In this document: positions 18,562 through 26,598 of the stretch, one piece after another
How the letters are laid out: every line of letters begins with the position of its first letter
How positions within the stretch are numbered: position 1 is the first letter of the stretch
Assembly: GCF_027622945.1 (NCBI RefSeq)
Contig: NZ_JAPZVQ010000002.1
Coordinates: 41,214-105,213, forward strand
Length of the DNA: 64,000 nucleotides
Direction: 5' to 3'
Source of the DNA: Glycomyces lechevalierae
Lineage (GTDB): Bacteria; Actinomycetota; Actinomycetes; Mycobacteriales; Micromonosporaceae
The notes under the pieces: generated by a model
What the model saw: only the letters and a program-made list of their open reading frames with translations
The model's database searches: none
Told to the model about the DNA's origin: nothing
Translations under genes and position numbers: made by a program

Positions 18562-18612
18562 ACGTGTAAGCGGTATCCTCTACACGTACCGAGACATTTA
18601 AACGTTTCAATC
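18562..18612 (+). promoter_or_regulatory. Inverted repeats upstream of the esterase gene
   Basis: ACGTGTA (18562-18568) and TACACGT (18581-18587) form a perfect 7-bp inverted repeat flanking a -10-like TATCCT. An imperfect palindrome centred on AAACGTTT (18600-18607) follows, just before the AAGGAG ribosome site. The CG-centred palindrome is the shape used by LacI-family regulators of carbohydrate genes. No regulator is adjacent. Confidence 0.4.
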
Positions 18613-18626
18613 TAAGGAGTTCCCCC

Positions 18627-20114
18627 TTGCGCACTCCCGCCCTGCACCGCCGCGCGCTGGCCAGGCACAGATGGGCCCGATGGCTCGCCGGAGCCGTCGT
18701 CGCCGCCTGCACCGCCGCGGGCCTCACCGCCCTCGCCGCCACGCCGGCCGCCGCCGTCGAGACCGGCGTCTGGTACCGGCTCGTCAACGACGCCTCCGGC
18801 CTCGCCGTCAGCATCGAAGGCTCCTCCACCACCACCGGCGCCAAAGCCGTCCTCGCCACGCCCTCCACCGCCACCAACCAGCAGTTCCGCTTCACGGACG
18901 CCGGGAGCGGCTACTACCGGATCGAAGCCCGGCACTCCGGTCAGGTCCTCGACGTCTACGCCAAGTCCAAGGACAACGGCGCCGACATCGTCCAGTGGAC
19001 CTCTAACGACGGCACCAACCAGCACTGGCAGGTCAACACCCAGTCCGACGGCAGCGTCGAGCTCGTCAACCGCAACTCCGCCAAGGCCCTCGACAACTGG
19101 GAGTGGGCCACCACCCCCGGGAGCCGCGTCTCCCAGTACGACCGCAACAACCTCGAGTCGCAGCACTGGAAGCTCGTCCCCGTCGGCACCGCCGCCGGCA
19201 ACGGCAGCCTCACCGACCCCAATCTGCAGTTCTACGGCCGCTGGGACACCAAGACCAGCGCCTCCTGGTACACGATGGGCTGGGCCGGCGCCTACGTCGA
19301 CACGACCTTCACCGGCTCCTCCATCGGCGTGAAGCTGCGCAACACCATCGACATGTACTACTCGGTCGACGGCGGCGCCTACACGTGGATGCGCAACGTC
19401 TCCGGGAACGTCACCGTCAAATCCGGCCTGAGCTCGGGCAGCCACAAGATCCGCATCGGCTTCCGCGAACGCGCCGGGTCCTACACGGGCGACCCGTCCT
19501 TCGGCGGCTTCATCCTCGCCTCGGGCGGCGCGACCAGCGCGACCCCGCGCGCCGCCGGCCACATCGAGTACATCGGCGACTCCATCACCGTCGGCCAGCC
19601 GAACGCCAACCGGCCGTTCTCGACCTACGCGTGGCTCTCGTCCGAATCACTCGGCGCCTCGCACGCGCAGGTCGCCGAGGGCGGCGCCTGCGTCTCGCCC
19701 ACCGACTGCCGCGGCATGATGGACTGGTTCCTGCGCACCGGCAACCAGGACGTCAACAACATGTGGGACTTCTCCCGCTACCAGACCGACATCGTCGTGA
19801 TCAACCTCGGCACCAACAACAAGGTGACCGCGGCCCAGTTCCAGGCCGACTACATCACGCTGCTGCAACGGGCCCGCCAGTCCTACCCGAACGCGGAGAT
19901 CCTCGCCATGGGCGTCTTCCGCGAACGGCTGCTCACCGAGGTCCAGAACGCCGTCGCCAACCGCAACGCCGCCGGGGACTCGAAGGTCCACTACGTCGAC
20001 ACGCGCGGCTGGGTCGACCCGGCCACCGACACCAGCGACAACGTCCACCCGACCGACGCCGGCCACGCGAAGATCGCGGGCCTGCTGACCCCGATCCTGC
20101 GCCAGTACCTGTAG
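18627..20114 (+). CDS. Secreted ricin-lectin / SGNH (CE2-like) acetylesterase
   Basis: A 495-residue exported protein. A signal peptide (about 1-42, cut after AAA) is followed by a ricin-type beta-trefoil carbohydrate-binding domain (about 45-190, three QxW-like repeats such as NQQFRF, NQHWQV and SQHWKL). Next come a CE2-type beta-sandwich (about 200-310, FYGRWD...) and an SGNH hydrolase domain. The catalytic Ser is in IEYIGDSITVG, the Asn block is in VINLGTNN, and Asp/His are in DNVHPTDAGH near the end. CE2 enzymes deacetylate plant polysaccharides, so this is probably an acetylxylan/glucomannan esterase. The start is TTG at 18627 behind AAGGAG. It is a single gene with two strong hairpins behind it. 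Confidence 0.88.
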   Translation: MRTPALHRRALARHRWARWLAGAVVAACTAAGLTALAATPAAAVETGVWYRLVNDASGLAVSIEGSSTTTGAKAVLATPSTATNQQFRFTDAGSGYYRIEARHSGQVLDVYAKSKDNGADIVQWTSNDGTNQHWQVNTQSDGSVELVNRNSAKALDNWEWATTPGSRVSQYDRNNLESQHWKLVPVGTAAGNGSLTDPNLQFYGRWDTKTSASWYTMGWAGAYVDTTFTGSSIGVKLRNTIDMYYSVDGGAYTWMRNVSGNVTVKSGLSSGSHKIRIGFRERAGSYTGDPSFGGFILASGGATSATPRAAGHIEYIGDSITVGQPNANRPFSTYAWLSSESLGASHAQVAEGGACVSPTDCRGMMDWFLRTGNQDVNNMWDFSRYQTDIVVINLGTNNKVTAAQFQADYITLLQRARQSYPNAEILAMGVFRERLLTEVQNAVANRNAAGDSKVHYVDTRGWVDPATDTSDNVHPTDAGHAKIAGLLTPILRQYL

Positions 20115-20123
20115 ACGCCGGAA

Positions 20124-20190
20124 GCGGCGGCCGCCCTGGTACAGGCGGCCGCCGCAATGGGCGGTGCCCGACTCGAACCGGGCACCGCCC
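20124..20190. terminator. Double hairpin between convergent genes
   Basis: Two perfect 12-bp stems in a row: 20124-20135 with 20144-20155, and 20159-20170 with 20179-20190 (8-base loops). They separate the esterase gene from the convergent ABC permease gene and can act in both directions. Confidence 0.8.
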
Positions 20191-20193
20191 TTC

Positions 20194-21714
20194 CTATTGG
20201 GTCGCAAGGGCCTCCGTCGGTGAGAGCCGGGACGCCCGGATCGCCGGGTACAGGCCCGCGACCGCGCCGATGAACAGCGTCGCCCCCACGCCGCCGACGC
20301 TCGCCCAGTACGGCACCACCGCCGGCCAGCCCTGCGAGGACGCGTAACCCACGGTCACCACCGTCCCGATGAGCACCCCGCCCAGACCGCCGAGCGCACT
20401 CAGCAGCAGCGACTCCGCGAGGAACTGCACCCGCACCTGCCCCCGCGTCGCCCCCAGCGACCGCCGCAGCCCGATCTCACTGCGCCGCTCCAGAACCGAG
20501 ATCACCATCGTGTTCGCGACCCCGACACCGCCGACGAGCAGCGCCACCGCGCCCAGCCCCAGCAGCATCCCCGTGAACGCGCTGTCCACCGCCTGCTGCG
20601 CCTCCAGCGCATCCGAAGGCCGCGACACCGACATCTCATCGGGCGCCGACGGATCCGCCGTCGCCGCGAGCACGCCCGCCACGTCCAGCACATACTCGTC
20701 CTCGGTGCGGGTGTACACCGTCGTCGCGTGACCGTCGAACCCCAGATACGCCTCCGCGGCCTCCCAGCCGACCAGCGCGGCCAAGTCGAGCTCCGGCGCG
20801 AGCACCACCGGCTCGAGCACGCCCACCACCGAGAACCACTGCCCCGCGATGTAGACGTCGACGCCGGCGCCCGTGATCCCCAACTGCTCGGCGGCGCTCG
20901 CACCGAGCACCACCGCCGGGTAACCGGACGTGGCCTCGTTCAGCCACACCCCGTCCGCGAGCTCCGCGCCCACCGTCTCCAGCATCGCCAGCTCGGCCGC
21001 GCACACCGTCATGCCGCCGCTCTGGCCCTCCGGGATCCGGTCGGACCGGTACACGTTCGTCTCCGGCACCTGCCCGACCGCCGCGACCTGCGTGACCGGC
21101 GCGATCCGCCCGATCATCGACACCGCCTCGTACGGCAGCACGCCGACCTCGCCGCTCATCATGGACGTTCCCGGCGAGACCGTCAGCAGGTTCGTGCCCA
21201 GCGCCGCGAGCTGCCGGTCGAGCTCGGCCCGGCTCGACGAGGAGATCCCGACGACCGCGATCATCGCCGCGATCCCGATCGCGATCCCCAACGCCGACAG
21301 CCACGCCCGCAGCGGACGCGTCCGCAGCCCGGTCGCGCCGACCCGCAGCACGTCCACCGGCCGCATCCGCGCCGACCGCAGCGACTTCGCCGACGGCTCG
21401 ACACGGGCGCCGGGATCAGGCCGCCGCAGGGAACGCCTCCTCAGCGAACCCTTCGCGGGCTGCTCAGGCGCGGCGGGTTCGGAGTCCGGTGTGGACGCTT
21501 CGGTCGGCGGTCGCGGCTCAGTTCGCCGAGGCCAAGGCGCCCTTGGCGAACGCCTCGACGCCGACGGCACGGCCGTGCCGTCGCTCGCCGCCGGAACAGT
21601 CGGATCGGCGGCGCCGTCCGGCGCAGGCGAACCGGATTCGACCTCCGGCGCCGGGTCAGGCGGCCAGCCGGGCGGCGGACCGTTCCGATCGGGACCCGTC
21701 GGGGGCGTGGTCAT
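20194..21714 (-). CDS. MacB/FtsX-type ABC transporter permease
   Basis: A 506-residue permease of the MacB/LolC kind. A first span (about 138-160, AWLSALGIAIGIAAMIAVVG) is followed by a periplasm-side MacB core domain (about 165-370) and three C-terminal spans with the FtsX domain (GLGAVALLVGGVGVANTMVISV, then two more). In MacB-like systems this transmits ATP hydrolysis to expel a substrate through the adaptor. It is unusual in having about 130 residues of Pro/Ala/Glu-rich, probably disordered sequence before the first span. ATG overlaps the ATPase stop by one base. It is the last gene of the efflux operon. Confidence 0.88.
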   Translation of the reverse strand: MTTPPTGPDRNGPPPGWPPDPAPEVESGSPAPDGAADPTVPAASDGTAVPSASRRSPRAPWPRRTEPRPPTEASTPDSEPAAPEQPAKGSLRRRSLRRPDPGARVEPSAKSLRSARMRPVDVLRVGATGLRTRPLRAWLSALGIAIGIAAMIAVVGISSSSRAELDRQLAALGTNLLTVSPGTSMMSGEVGVLPYEAVSMIGRIAPVTQVAAVGQVPETNVYRSDRIPEGQSGGMTVCAAELAMLETVGAELADGVWLNEATSGYPAVVLGASAAEQLGITGAGVDVYIAGQWFSVVGVLEPVVLAPELDLAALVGWEAAEAYLGFDGHATTVYTRTEDEYVLDVAGVLAATADPSAPDEMSVSRPSDALEAQQAVDSAFTGMLLGLGAVALLVGGVGVANTMVISVLERRSEIGLRRSLGATRGQVRVQFLAESLLLSALGGLGGVLIGTVVTVGYASSQGWPAVVPYWASVGGVGATLFIGAVAGLYPAIRASRLSPTEALATQ

Positions 21715-22418
21715 CAGACCACCTCCCCGTCGCGCATCGCCACCTGCCGCGGCAGCGACCGCGCGATGTCCTGGTCGTGCGTGATCACCACGACCGTGGT
21801 CCCGGCCGCGTGCAGTTCGTGCAGGAGCGCCATCACGCCCTTGCCCGACACCGAGTCGAGGTTCCCCGTCGGCTCATCGGCGAGCAGCACCGCCGGTTCG
21901 CCCACGATCGCCCGTGCGACCGCCACGCGCTGGCGCTCGCCGCCCGAGAGCTCGTTCGGCAAGTGGTCCAAGCGGTGTCCGAGGCCGACCTTCTCCAGGG
22001 CCTCGGCGGCACGGGTGCGCCGGTCGGGCCCGCGCCGGCCCGAGTAGAGCAGGCCGTCCGCGACGTTGTCGAGCACCGGCTGCCCCACGGCGAGGTGGAA
22101 CTGCTGGAACACGAACCCGATCCTGGTGGCGCGCAGCGCGGACAGCTGCTTGTCGCGCAGCCGCGCCACGTCGAACCCGTCGATGCGGACCGTGCCCTCG
22201 CTCGGCCGGTCGAGCGTCCCGATCAGGTGCAGCATCGTCGACTTCCCCGACCCGGACGGGCCGACGATCGCGCACATCTCCCCCGCGTCGATCCGCAGGG
22301 AGACGCCGCGCAGTGCGCGGACCCCGCCCGGGTAGGTCTTCGAGACGCCGTCGAGTTCGACCACGGGCCGCGGCGCGTTCGCCGCGGGCGCGGCGGTCGC
22401 TTCGCCGAGCGCGGTCAT
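21714..22418 (-). CDS. MacB/LolD-type ABC transporter ATPase
   Basis: A 234-residue ATPase with Walker [11 protein letters not shown]-loop FVFQQFHL, signature [15 protein letters not shown], Walker [13 protein letters not shown] and H-loop VVITHD. The LDSxSG stretch after Walker B is typical of the LolD/MacB/FtsE class. It overlaps the adaptor stop as ATGA and shares a base with the permease start, so the three proteins are made together. Confidence 0.93.
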   Translation of the reverse strand: MTALGEATAAPAANAPRPVVELDGVSKTYPGGVRALRGVSLRIDAGEMCAIVGPSGSGKSTMLHLIGTLDRPSEGTVRIDGFDVARLRDKQLSALRATRIGFVFQQFHLAVGQPVLDNVADGLLYSGRRGPDRRTRAAEALEKVGLGHRLDHLPNELSGGERQRVAVARAIVGEPAVLLADEPTGNLDSVSGKGVMALLHELHAAGTTVVVITHDQDIARSLPRQVAMRDGEVV

Positions 22419-23503
22419 GAGGGCACCACCACGGCCATGCCCGCTTCGAGGCCCTCACCGCTGACTTCCACTGAGCCGTCGGCGAACAGGCCCGTGTCGA
22501 CCGCGATGATCTCGGTCGTGTCGCCGGTGGCGATCTCGAGCCCGTACCCGCCGCCGCCGAGGCCGAGCAGGGCCTCGACCGGGACGGTGAGCACGTCCTC
22601 GGCGGTCTCGCCGGCGAAGCCGACGTCGACCGCGGCCTGGTCGAGGCCGTCGAACACGGCCGGGTCGTCGGCCGCGACCGTGACCTCGAGGTACGTGGTG
22701 CTCTCGGTGCCGCTCTGCGTGTCCTCCTCGCTCACCAGGGTCTCGGAGTCGGCGATGACGCCCGTGGCCTCGGTGCCGTCGGGGAGCGTGATCTGGACCG
22801 CCTCGCCGACGGTGACGAGTTCCTGGTCCTCCAGGTCGACTTCGACGGTGACGACCTTGTCGAGGCCGGTGTAGTCGAGGACCGGCGAGCCCGGCTGGGC
22901 CGGGTCGCCGAGCTCGACGCCCACGGTGTCGACGCGGACTTCACTGGGGGCGTAGGCGATCTGGCCGAGGTCGACCATGCCGGTCTCGGTCAGGCCGAGG
23001 TCGTCCTGCCATTCCTCGACTGCGTCGGCCGTCGCGTCCGTGTACTCGTCGTCCACGGTGAACCCGTCGTAGCCGAGCTTCGCGAGGTTCTCCTCGAACT
23101 GCTCGACGTCGGCGCCTTCGGTGCCGGGGGTGAGGGACCGGTAGGCGGGGAGGTCGCCGTAGAGGAGGGTGACCGGCCGGTCGTCGACGCTGAAGAGCGC
23201 GTCGCCGCGCTCGATGACGTCGCCCGCCTTCGGCAGGGACGTGAACGTGCCGTTGAGGAGGCAGTCGAGGCCGATGACGTCCCCGAAGCCGAGGTCGCCC
23301 GAGGAGGTGACGGTCTCGGTGAGGGTCTGCTGCACGACCTCGGCGGTCGCCGGGGTCTCCTGCGTCGCCTCGGCGTCCTCAGGGGCGAAGAACGAGCGCG
23401 GGTCGAAGCCGAGGGCGGCCGCGGCGGCGCCCGCGGCGGCCACCACGACGGCGGTCACGGCGATCGCCTTGCCGGCGCCGCCTTTGCGGCGCTTGCGGCT
23501 CAT
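22415..23503 (-). CDS. Efflux adaptor with inserted peptidoglycan-binding domain
   Basis: A 362-residue membrane-anchored adaptor. One N-terminal span (about 13-35) precedes a HlyD/MacA-like lipoyl half ([20 protein letters not shown] to [24 protein letters not shown]). A PG_binding_1-like domain ([20 protein letters not shown] to [11 protein letters not shown], about 125-175) follows, then beta-barrel segments. In Gram-positives such adaptors link a MacB-like pump to the cell wall. It overlaps the lipoprotein stop by one base (TGATG). Confidence 0.85.
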   Translation of the reverse strand: MSRKRRKGGAGKAIAVTAVVVAAAGAAAAALGFDPRSFFAPEDAEATQETPATAEVVQQTLTETVTSSGDLGFGDVIGLDCLLNGTFTSLPKAGDVIERGDALFSVDDRPVTLLYGDLPAYRSLTPGTEGADVEQFEENLAKLGYDGFTVDDEYTDATADAVEEWQDDLGLTETGMVDLGQIAYAPSEVRVDTVGVELGDPAQPGSPVLDYTGLDKVVTVEVDLEDQELVTVGEAVQITLPDGTEATGVIADSETLVSEEDTQSGTESTTYLEVTVAADDPAVFDGLDQAAVDVGFAGETAEDVLTVPVEALLGLGGGGYGLEIATGDTTEIIAVDTGLFADGSVEVSGEGLEAGMAVVVPS

Positions 23504-24075
23504 CACTCGTCCTCGCTGTCGGTGCCGGGCTCGCCGCCGCGCTCGGGCCGCAGGTCCGCGCACGCTTCATCGGCGGCCTGGAACTCCTCGCTCTGCGGGT
23601 CGAAGCCCATGTCGCCGTTCATGATGATGCCGCCGTTCGGTTCCGGGTCCGGGAACGCGGTGATGCCGTTCTCGCGCATGCATTCGGAGTACTCGAGCAG
23701 GGCGTCGTACATGTCGGGGTCGATGGTCGCGCCCTCTTCGGGACCGGGCATCAGGTCCTTGCAGGCGTCTTCGGCGGCTTTGAAGTCCTCGTCCTCGGGA
23801 TCGGTGCCCTCGGGCAGGGACAAACCGATGCCGCCCTCGCCGTTGCGCTCGGGGTCGGGGAAGTCGGTGATGCCGTTGTCGCGCATGCACTCCGAGTAGG
23901 CCAGCGCCTCCTCGAAACCGTCCAGTTCCTCGCCGCCGCCGCCGTCGTCGGCGGCGGATTCGGTGGCGGTGCCGTCGACGGAGGCGACGCCGCCGTCGTC
24001 GTCCTTGTCGTCGCTGCAGGCGGCAGCGGAGAGGGCCAGGAGGCCCAGGAGGAGTGCGATCGTGTATCGCCGCAT
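23503..24075 (-). CDS. Lipoprotein with duplicated YSECMR-x-NGI-FPDP domain
   Basis: A 190-residue lipoprotein (signal peptide with lipobox LSAAACSDD, Cys near 20). It contains two copies of a domain of about 55 residues, each with YSECMR(D/E)NGI, FPDP and a second Cys in a DxACxDL end, so each copy likely holds one disulfide. Such proteins are often encoded beside MacAB-like or peptidoglycan-binding adaptor operons in actinobacteria, and their molecular role is unknown. It is the first gene of the minus-strand efflux operon and divergent from the two-component system. Confidence 0.8.
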   Translation of the reverse strand: MRRYTIALLLGLLALSAAACSDDKDDDGGVASVDGTATESAADDGGGGEELDGFEEALAYSECMRDNGITDFPDPERNGEGGIGLSLPEGTDPEDEDFKAAEDACKDLMPGPEEGATIDPDMYDALLEYSECMRENGITAFPDPEPNGGIIMNGDMGFDPQSEEFQAADEACADLRPERGGEPGTDSEDE

Positions 24076-24192
24076 GAACGTTCGTCCTTTCGTCGCCGCC
24101 GGGGAGGTCCCGGAGGCAGGATCAGTACAGTCGCGGGCGCATTGCGCGGTCGTAAGCCGAAGCGGCAATGCCGCGGCAACACCGGACGGGCG

Positions 24193-24861
24193 ATGATGTG
24201 GGGCATGAGAATCCTGGTGGTGGAGGACGAGCCGCTGCTCGCCGATGCCGTGGCCGAGTGGCTGCGCGGCGAGGCGCACGCGGTGGACGTCGCGCTCGAC
24301 GGGGCGGCGGCGCTCGAGCGGATCGGGGTCAACGACTACGACGTGGTCGTCCTCGACCGCGACCTGCCGGGGGTGCACGGCGACCAGGTGTGCCGGACGA
24401 TCGCGGCCGGGCACGGCGAGACGCGGGTGCTGATGCTCACGGCCGCTTCGGATGTCGACGACCGGGTCACGGGGCTCGCGCTCGGCGCGGACGACTATCT
24501 GCCGAAGCCGTTCGCGTTCCGGGAGCTGGCCGCCCGGGTGTCGGCGCTGGGGCGGCGGGCGCGGCCCGCCGCGCCGCCGGTGCTCGCCCGGGGCGGGATC
24601 ACGCTGGACACGCATCTGCACCAGGTGTTCCGGGACGGCCGGTACGTGCCGTTGTCCCGCAAGGAGTTCGCGGTCCTGGCGGAGCTGCTGCGCGCGGACG
24701 GCGCGCCGGTCTCGGCCGAGCAGCTGCTCGAGAAGGCGTGGGACGAGCACACGGACCCGTTCACGCAAGCCGTGCGGATGACGATCCTCAAGCTCAGGCG
24801 CAAGCTCGGCGACCCGCCGGTGGTCCTGACCGAACCGGGAGTGGGGTACCACCTGAAATGA
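24193..24861 (+). CDS. OmpR/PhoB-type response regulator
   Basis: About 222 residues. The receiver domain begins MRILVVEDEPLLADAVAEWL, with the phospho-acceptor Asp in VVVLDRDLPG and Lys in YLPKPFAFREL. The C-terminal winged helix has PLSRKEFAVLAELL and RMTILKLRRKLGDPP. Starts at 24193, 24196 or 24205 are possible; 24193 has a GGACGGG at a better distance. The stop overlaps the kinase start (ATGA). Divergence from the efflux operon suggests that it controls that operon. Confidence 0.92.
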   Translation: MMWGMRILVVEDEPLLADAVAEWLRGEAHAVDVALDGAAALERIGVNDYDVVVLDRDLPGVHGDQVCRTIAAGHGETRVLMLTAASDVDDRVTGLALGADDYLPKPFAFRELAARVSALGRRARPAAPPVLARGGITLDTHLHQVFRDGRYVPLSRKEFAVLAELLRADGAPVSAEQLLEKAWDEHTDPFTQAVRMTILKLRRKLGDPPVVLTEPGVGYHLK

Positions 24862-26027
24862 GACGCGTTCGCCTGACCCTCCGGGCCCGCCTGACGCTCG
24901 TCTACGGCGGGCTGTTCCTCGCCGGCGGGGTCTTCCTACTGCTGCTCACGTACAGCCTCGTGGAGCAGGCCATCCCCGATCCGGAGCAGATCGTCCAGGG
25001 GACCCAGCGCACCGACGCCACCGCGGGCCCCGTGCCCAGTGACGACACGTTCGTCAAGGCGCAGGACTTCCGCATCCTCGTCACGGGGCAGGTCTGGAAC
25101 GACGCCCTCGACACCATCCGCAACGAGGGCACGCAGGCGCTGCTGCTCGTCAGCGTCGCCACGATCGCCCTCGGCTGGCTCGTCGCGGGCCGCATGCTGC
25201 GGCCGCTGCAGCGCGTCACGGACACGGCCGCCCAGATCGCCGAGTCGCCGGCCGCCGACAAGGGCCTCCACCAGCGCATCAAGGTCTCCGGGCCCCGCGA
25301 CGAGCTCCGGGACCTCGCCGAGGCGTTCAACCGGATGCTCGAACGGCTCGACCAGTCCTTCGACGGTCAGCGCGCGTTCATCTCGAACGCCTCCCACGAA
25401 CTGCGCACGCCGTTGACGGTGACGCGGGCGCTCCTCGAAGTGGCCGCGCACCGCCCGGGCGCTTCCTCTGACGTCCGGCTGCTGAGCGAGACGCTGCTGG
25501 AGGTGAACACGCGGCACGAGCGGCTGATCGAGGGCCTGCTGCTGCTCATGCGGTCCGACCGGGAGCTCGCCGAACGCTCCTATGTGGACCTCTCGGACAT
25601 CGCCGAGCACGTCGCCGCGCAGACCCCTTCCGGCGCGGTCGCCGTGACCGCCGCATGCGAGGAGGCCCCGACCCGGGGCGAACCGGTCCTGCTGGAGCGG
25701 CTGGCGCAGAACCTCGTCGAGAACGCCGTCCGCTACAACACCGACGAGGACGGCTGGGTGCGCGTCACGACCCGCCGCGACGGCGACGCCTCGATCCTGG
25801 AGGTGGCCAACTCGGGCCCGGTCGTCCCCGCCTTCGAAGTCGAGGGCCTCTTCGAGCCGTTCCGCCGCCTCGGCACCGAACGCCTCGCCACCGCCTCCAA
25901 AGGCGCCGGCCTCGGCCTCTCCATCGTGCGCGCCATAGCGAAAGCCCACGGCGGCGAAGCGACCGCCGCACCCCGCCCCGAGGGCGGCCTCACGGTGACG
26001 GTGGCCCTCCCCGCCAGCGCCGACTGA
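24858..26027 (+). CDS. Sensor histidine kinase
   Basis: A 389-residue kinase. It has a first span (about 13-35), an external loop of about 60 residues, a second span (about 93-113, QALLLVSVATIALGWLVAGRML), a HAMP domain, a HisKA domain with the phospho-His in ISNASHELRTPL, and a HATPase with N box QNLVENAVRYN and G box KGAGLGLSIVRAIAKAHGG. The short external loop suggests sensing of membrane or envelope stress, or a small ligand such as a peptide or antibiotic; this is inferred from architecture. It is coupled to the regulator gene by a 4-base overlap. Confidence 0.93.
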   Translation: MRRVRLTLRARLTLVYGGLFLAGGVFLLLLTYSLVEQAIPDPEQIVQGTQRTDATAGPVPSDDTFVKAQDFRILVTGQVWNDALDTIRNEGTQALLLVSVATIALGWLVAGRMLRPLQRVTDTAAQIAESPAADKGLHQRIKVSGPRDELRDLAEAFNRMLERLDQSFDGQRAFISNASHELRTPLTVTRALLEVAAHRPGASSDVRLLSETLLEVNTRHERLIEGLLLLMRSDRELAERSYVDLSDIAEHVAAQTPSGAVAVTAACEEAPTRGEPVLLERLAQNLVENAVRYNTDEDGWVRVTTRRDGDASILEVANSGPVVPAFEVEGLFEPFRRLGTERLATASKGAGLGLSIVRAIAKAHGGEATAAPRPEGGLTVTVALPASAD

Positions 26028-26041
26028 CAGCGGACATGAAG

Positions 26042-26067
26042 AAGGCCCCGGCTCTCGCCGGGGCCTT
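26042..26067. terminator. Terminator between histidine kinase and tRNA-Thr
   Basis: A perfect 11-bp stem (26042-26052 with 26057-26067), 4-base loop, followed by a T run on the plus strand. It serves the kinase gene and probably also the tRNA/SRP RNA unit coming from the other side. Confidence 0.85.
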
Positions 26068-26075
26068 TCGTCTTG

Positions 26076-26148
26076 AGCCGCCTGACGGAATCGAACCGTC
26101 GACCTATTCATTACGAGTGAATCGCTCTGCCGACTGAGCTAAGGCGGC
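26076..26148 (-). tRNA. tRNA-Thr (anticodon CGT)
   Basis: Read on minus: acceptor GCCGCCU pairs with AGGCGGC. The D arm contains AGCUCAGUCGGCAGAGC, the anticodon loop is CUCGUAA with CGU (reads ACG), and the T arm is GACGG-UUCGAUU-CCGUC. It is 73 bases without an encoded CCA. The SRP RNA lies just upstream on the same strand, so both may come from one transcript. Confidence 0.95.
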
Positions 26149-26151
26149 TGG

Positions 26152-26236
26152 GTCTCCCACGCACCCGACAGAGCCCGCTTATCCTTGCTGCCTTCCGGCC
26201 CTGGGGAGGTTCACAAGATGACGCCGCATGGGAGAC
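26152..26236 (-). ncRNA. ffs: Signal recognition particle RNA, small bacterial type
   Basis: Read on minus, the terminal helix GTCTCCCA (26229-26236 side) pairs with TGGGAGAC (26152-26159 side). The apical part has the invariant SRP core: CCGGAAGGCAGCAAGG with the GGAA tetraloop and the asymmetric loop that binds Ffh. About 85 bases, the size of the minimal 4.5S-type RNA. The ends are set from the closing helix and could be a few bases off. Confidence 0.93.
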
Positions 26237-26318
26237 GGGCGAAAGTCTACCGCATGTCCGCGCCGCCGCCGAACCGGGCGAGCCGCAACGGTCACCGAGG
26301 TCACGTCCGGGAACCCGC

Positions 26319-26348
26319 TTGGCGGGCATTCGGGGCGTCCAGTAAAGT
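26319..26348 (+). promoter_or_regulatory. Probable sigma-70 promoter of tRNA-Ser
   Basis: TTGGCG (26319-26324), an 18-base spacer, and TAAAGT (26343-26348), ending eight bases before the mature 5' end of tRNA-Ser. Confidence 0.5.
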
Positions 26349-26355
26349 GCTCTGC

Positions 26356-26440
26356 GGAGGATTCGCATAGTGGCCTAGTGCGCACGCTTGGAAAGCGTGT
26401 TGAGTGAAAGCTCTCAGGGGTTCGAATCCCCTATCCTCCG
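26356..26440 (+). tRNA. tRNA-Ser (anticodon GGA)
   Basis: Acceptor GGAGGAT pairs with ATCCTCC, discriminator G, then an encoded CCA at 26441-26443. The anticodon loop is CTTGGAAAG with GGA (reads TCC/TCT). A long variable arm (GTGTTGAGTGAAAGCTCTC region) is as expected for class II tRNA-Ser. The T loop is TTCGAAT. 85 bases. Confidence 0.95.
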
Positions 26441-26457
26441 CCACTAGCGAGATGGGG

Positions 26458-26485
26458 AAAGCCGGAGCCGGGTGCTCCGGCTTTT
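26458..26485 (+). terminator. Terminator of tRNA-Ser
   Basis: A perfect 11-bp stem (26458-26468 with 26474-26484), 5-base loop, ending in a TTTT run. It lies 15 bases after the encoded CCA. Confidence 0.85.
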
Positions 26486-26546
26486 CTCGTGCCTCGGGGC
26501 GGCATCCGGCGGGCGCCGTTTCGCGGTCGTTCGAGACGCACGTGAA

Positions 26547-26574
26547 AGGGGCGGGACCGTTCGGTCCCGCCCCT
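26547..26574 (-). terminator. Terminator of clpC
   Basis: An 11-bp G+C stem (26548-26558 with 26563-26573) closed by a GTTC tetraloop, with flanking A/T pairs. It lies 25 bases past the clpC stop on the minus strand. Confidence 0.8.
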
Positions 26575-26598
26575 GTTCGCCTTCTGGTGGCTCCGCGG

